From NCBI GenBank assembly GCA_046297695.1, contig JBKBHF010000015.1, positions 13,099 to 77,098 of the forward strand: a DNA stretch of 64,000 nucleotides, read 5' to 3'. This stretch comes from Permianibacter sp046297695. GTDB taxonomy: Bacteria; Pseudomonadota; Gammaproteobacteria; Enterobacterales; Permianibacteraceae. A program made the translations under genes and the position numbers. Positions 63,510 to 64,000 of the stretch are shown here, piece by piece. Each line of letters opens with the position of its first letter. Position 1 is the stretch's first letter. Under the pieces are notes generated by a model. It saw only the letters and a list, made by a program, of their open reading frames with translations, ran no database searches and had not been told where the DNA came from.

Positions 63510-63947
63510 ATGACCCGAGTCGATTTCTATCAGCTCGCCGACAGCAACAGCAAAGCACCGCTGCTGACCAGCTGCAAGCTGATCAAGAAGGCTCTCGCCG
63601 CGCATGGTTCGGTTTATGTGCAGGTGCCGGATCTGCGCACCGGCGAGCAGCTTGATGAGTTGCTCTGGCAGTTCGAGCCGGATGCGTTCATTCCGCATGT
63701 GCTGCTGCCGCGCGACGACAATCTCAATGCGAAAGTCGCGATCGGTGTTGGCGCCGCTCCGGATTTCTATGTCGATGTGCTGATTAACCTGAGCGATGCC
63801 CTGCCTCATCAGTTCCAGCGCTTTGAGCGGCTGCTGGAACTGGTGCCAGCCTCGGAAGAACAACGGCTGAAAGCGCGCGAGCGTTACAGCTTTTACAAGC
63901 AGCGCGGCTATCCGCTGCAGTATCACAATCTGGAAAAGAAAGCCTGA
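63510..63947 (+). CDS. holC: DNA polymerase III chi subunit HolC
   Basis: A 145-residue clamp-loader accessory protein that links psi and single-strand DNA-binding protein. Recognised from the MTRVDFYQL start, the CKLIKKALAAHGSVYV helix, the FIPHVLL segment and the ERYSFYKQRGYPLQYHNL end. It follows pepA by 26 bp. AAGGA lies rather far (12 bases) before ATG 63510. Confidence 0.92.
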   Translation: MTRVDFYQLADSNSKAPLLTSCKLIKKALAAHGSVYVQVPDLRTGEQLDELLWQFEPDAFIPHVLLPRDDNLNAKVAIGVGAAPDFYVDVLINLSDALPHQFQRFERLLELVPASEEQRLKARERYSFYKQRGYPLQYHNLEKKA

Positions 63948-63954
63948 ATCTTTC

Positions 63955-64000
63955 GTGGGAGCGGCTTTAGCCGCGATTAAGTCCAAACGACAATCGCGGC
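63955..64000. repeat. REP-like palindromic repeat, copy 2, cut by the window end
   Basis: GTGGGAGCGGCTTTAGCCGC at 63955-63974 matches the left arm of the element at 4508, and AATCGCGGC at 63992-64000 begins the complementary arm. It lies eight bases past the holC stop. Confidence 0.78.

Overview
The window looks like chromosome from a free-living, moderately GC-rich gammaproteobacterium. The main support is gene order: recA-recX-alaS-lysC-csrA-tRNA-Ser(GCT)-tRNA-Arg(ACG) runs on one strand, as in Pseudomonas-like genomes. A full System I cytochrome c maturation operon, a PhoPQ pair, lptFG beside pepA-holC and an orphan fliK/flhB-like pair beside the ccm operon agree with this. I cannot name the genus from sequence alone. 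There is no rRNA, CRISPR array or prophage.

Layout. 1-7.7 kb: partial cysteine synthase family gene, fused E1 dehydrogenase, cardiolipin synthase, pdxB, nnrS with an NsrR-like operator, and a small exported DUF3718 protein. 7.7-13.3 kb: tRNA-Glu followed by a tandem 174-bp-period repeat, phoQ-phoP-PepSY, a glycine-zipper protein, and a YbaK-HDOD fusion. 13.0-19.3 kb: the tRNA-csrA-lysC-alaS-recX-recA block. 19.4-19.66 kb: a 10-N assembly gap joined to about 155 bp of very GC-rich sequence bracketed by a 27-bp direct repeat, probably an assembly artefact. 19.7-25.9 kb: a signalling cluster (single-domain receiver; receiver-TPR; cytoplasmic histidine kinase; receiver-PP2C phosphatase plus STAS protein; PilZ protein). 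26.2-29.1 kb: mlaA behind a bufferin/oxazolin-type RiPP operon (precursor with ten [E/D]GKCG motifs, MNIO enzyme, partner protein). 29.3-37.0 kb: mog-ccmABCDEF-dsbE-ccmH-ccmI, nearly all overlapping. 37.2-41.0 kb: fliK-like, flhB-like, DUF47 and phosphate transporter genes.

41.0-56 kb is the accessory region. A type I secretion system (HlyD-like adaptor at 41.0-42.4 kb, HlyB-like ABC exporter at 53.8-55.9 kb) brackets a 2706-residue RTX protein. The N-terminus of that protein resembles T4 lysozyme/pesticin muramidases. Between toxin and exporter lies a more AT-rich stretch with a second truncated lysozyme-like start, an exported protein and a membrane protein (possible immunity genes), and a REP-associated tyrosine transposase element that appears to split a gene in two. 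56-64 kb: nucleotide-sugar genes for surface polysaccharide, an RDD protein, lptG-lptF, pepA and holC. The window ends inside a second copy of the palindromic repeat seen at 4.5 kb.

Two systems stand out. One is the copper-binding-type peptide operon at 27-29 kb, with mlaA immediately downstream. The other is the T1SS-linked giant RTX lysozyme with its disrupted cargo/immunity region.
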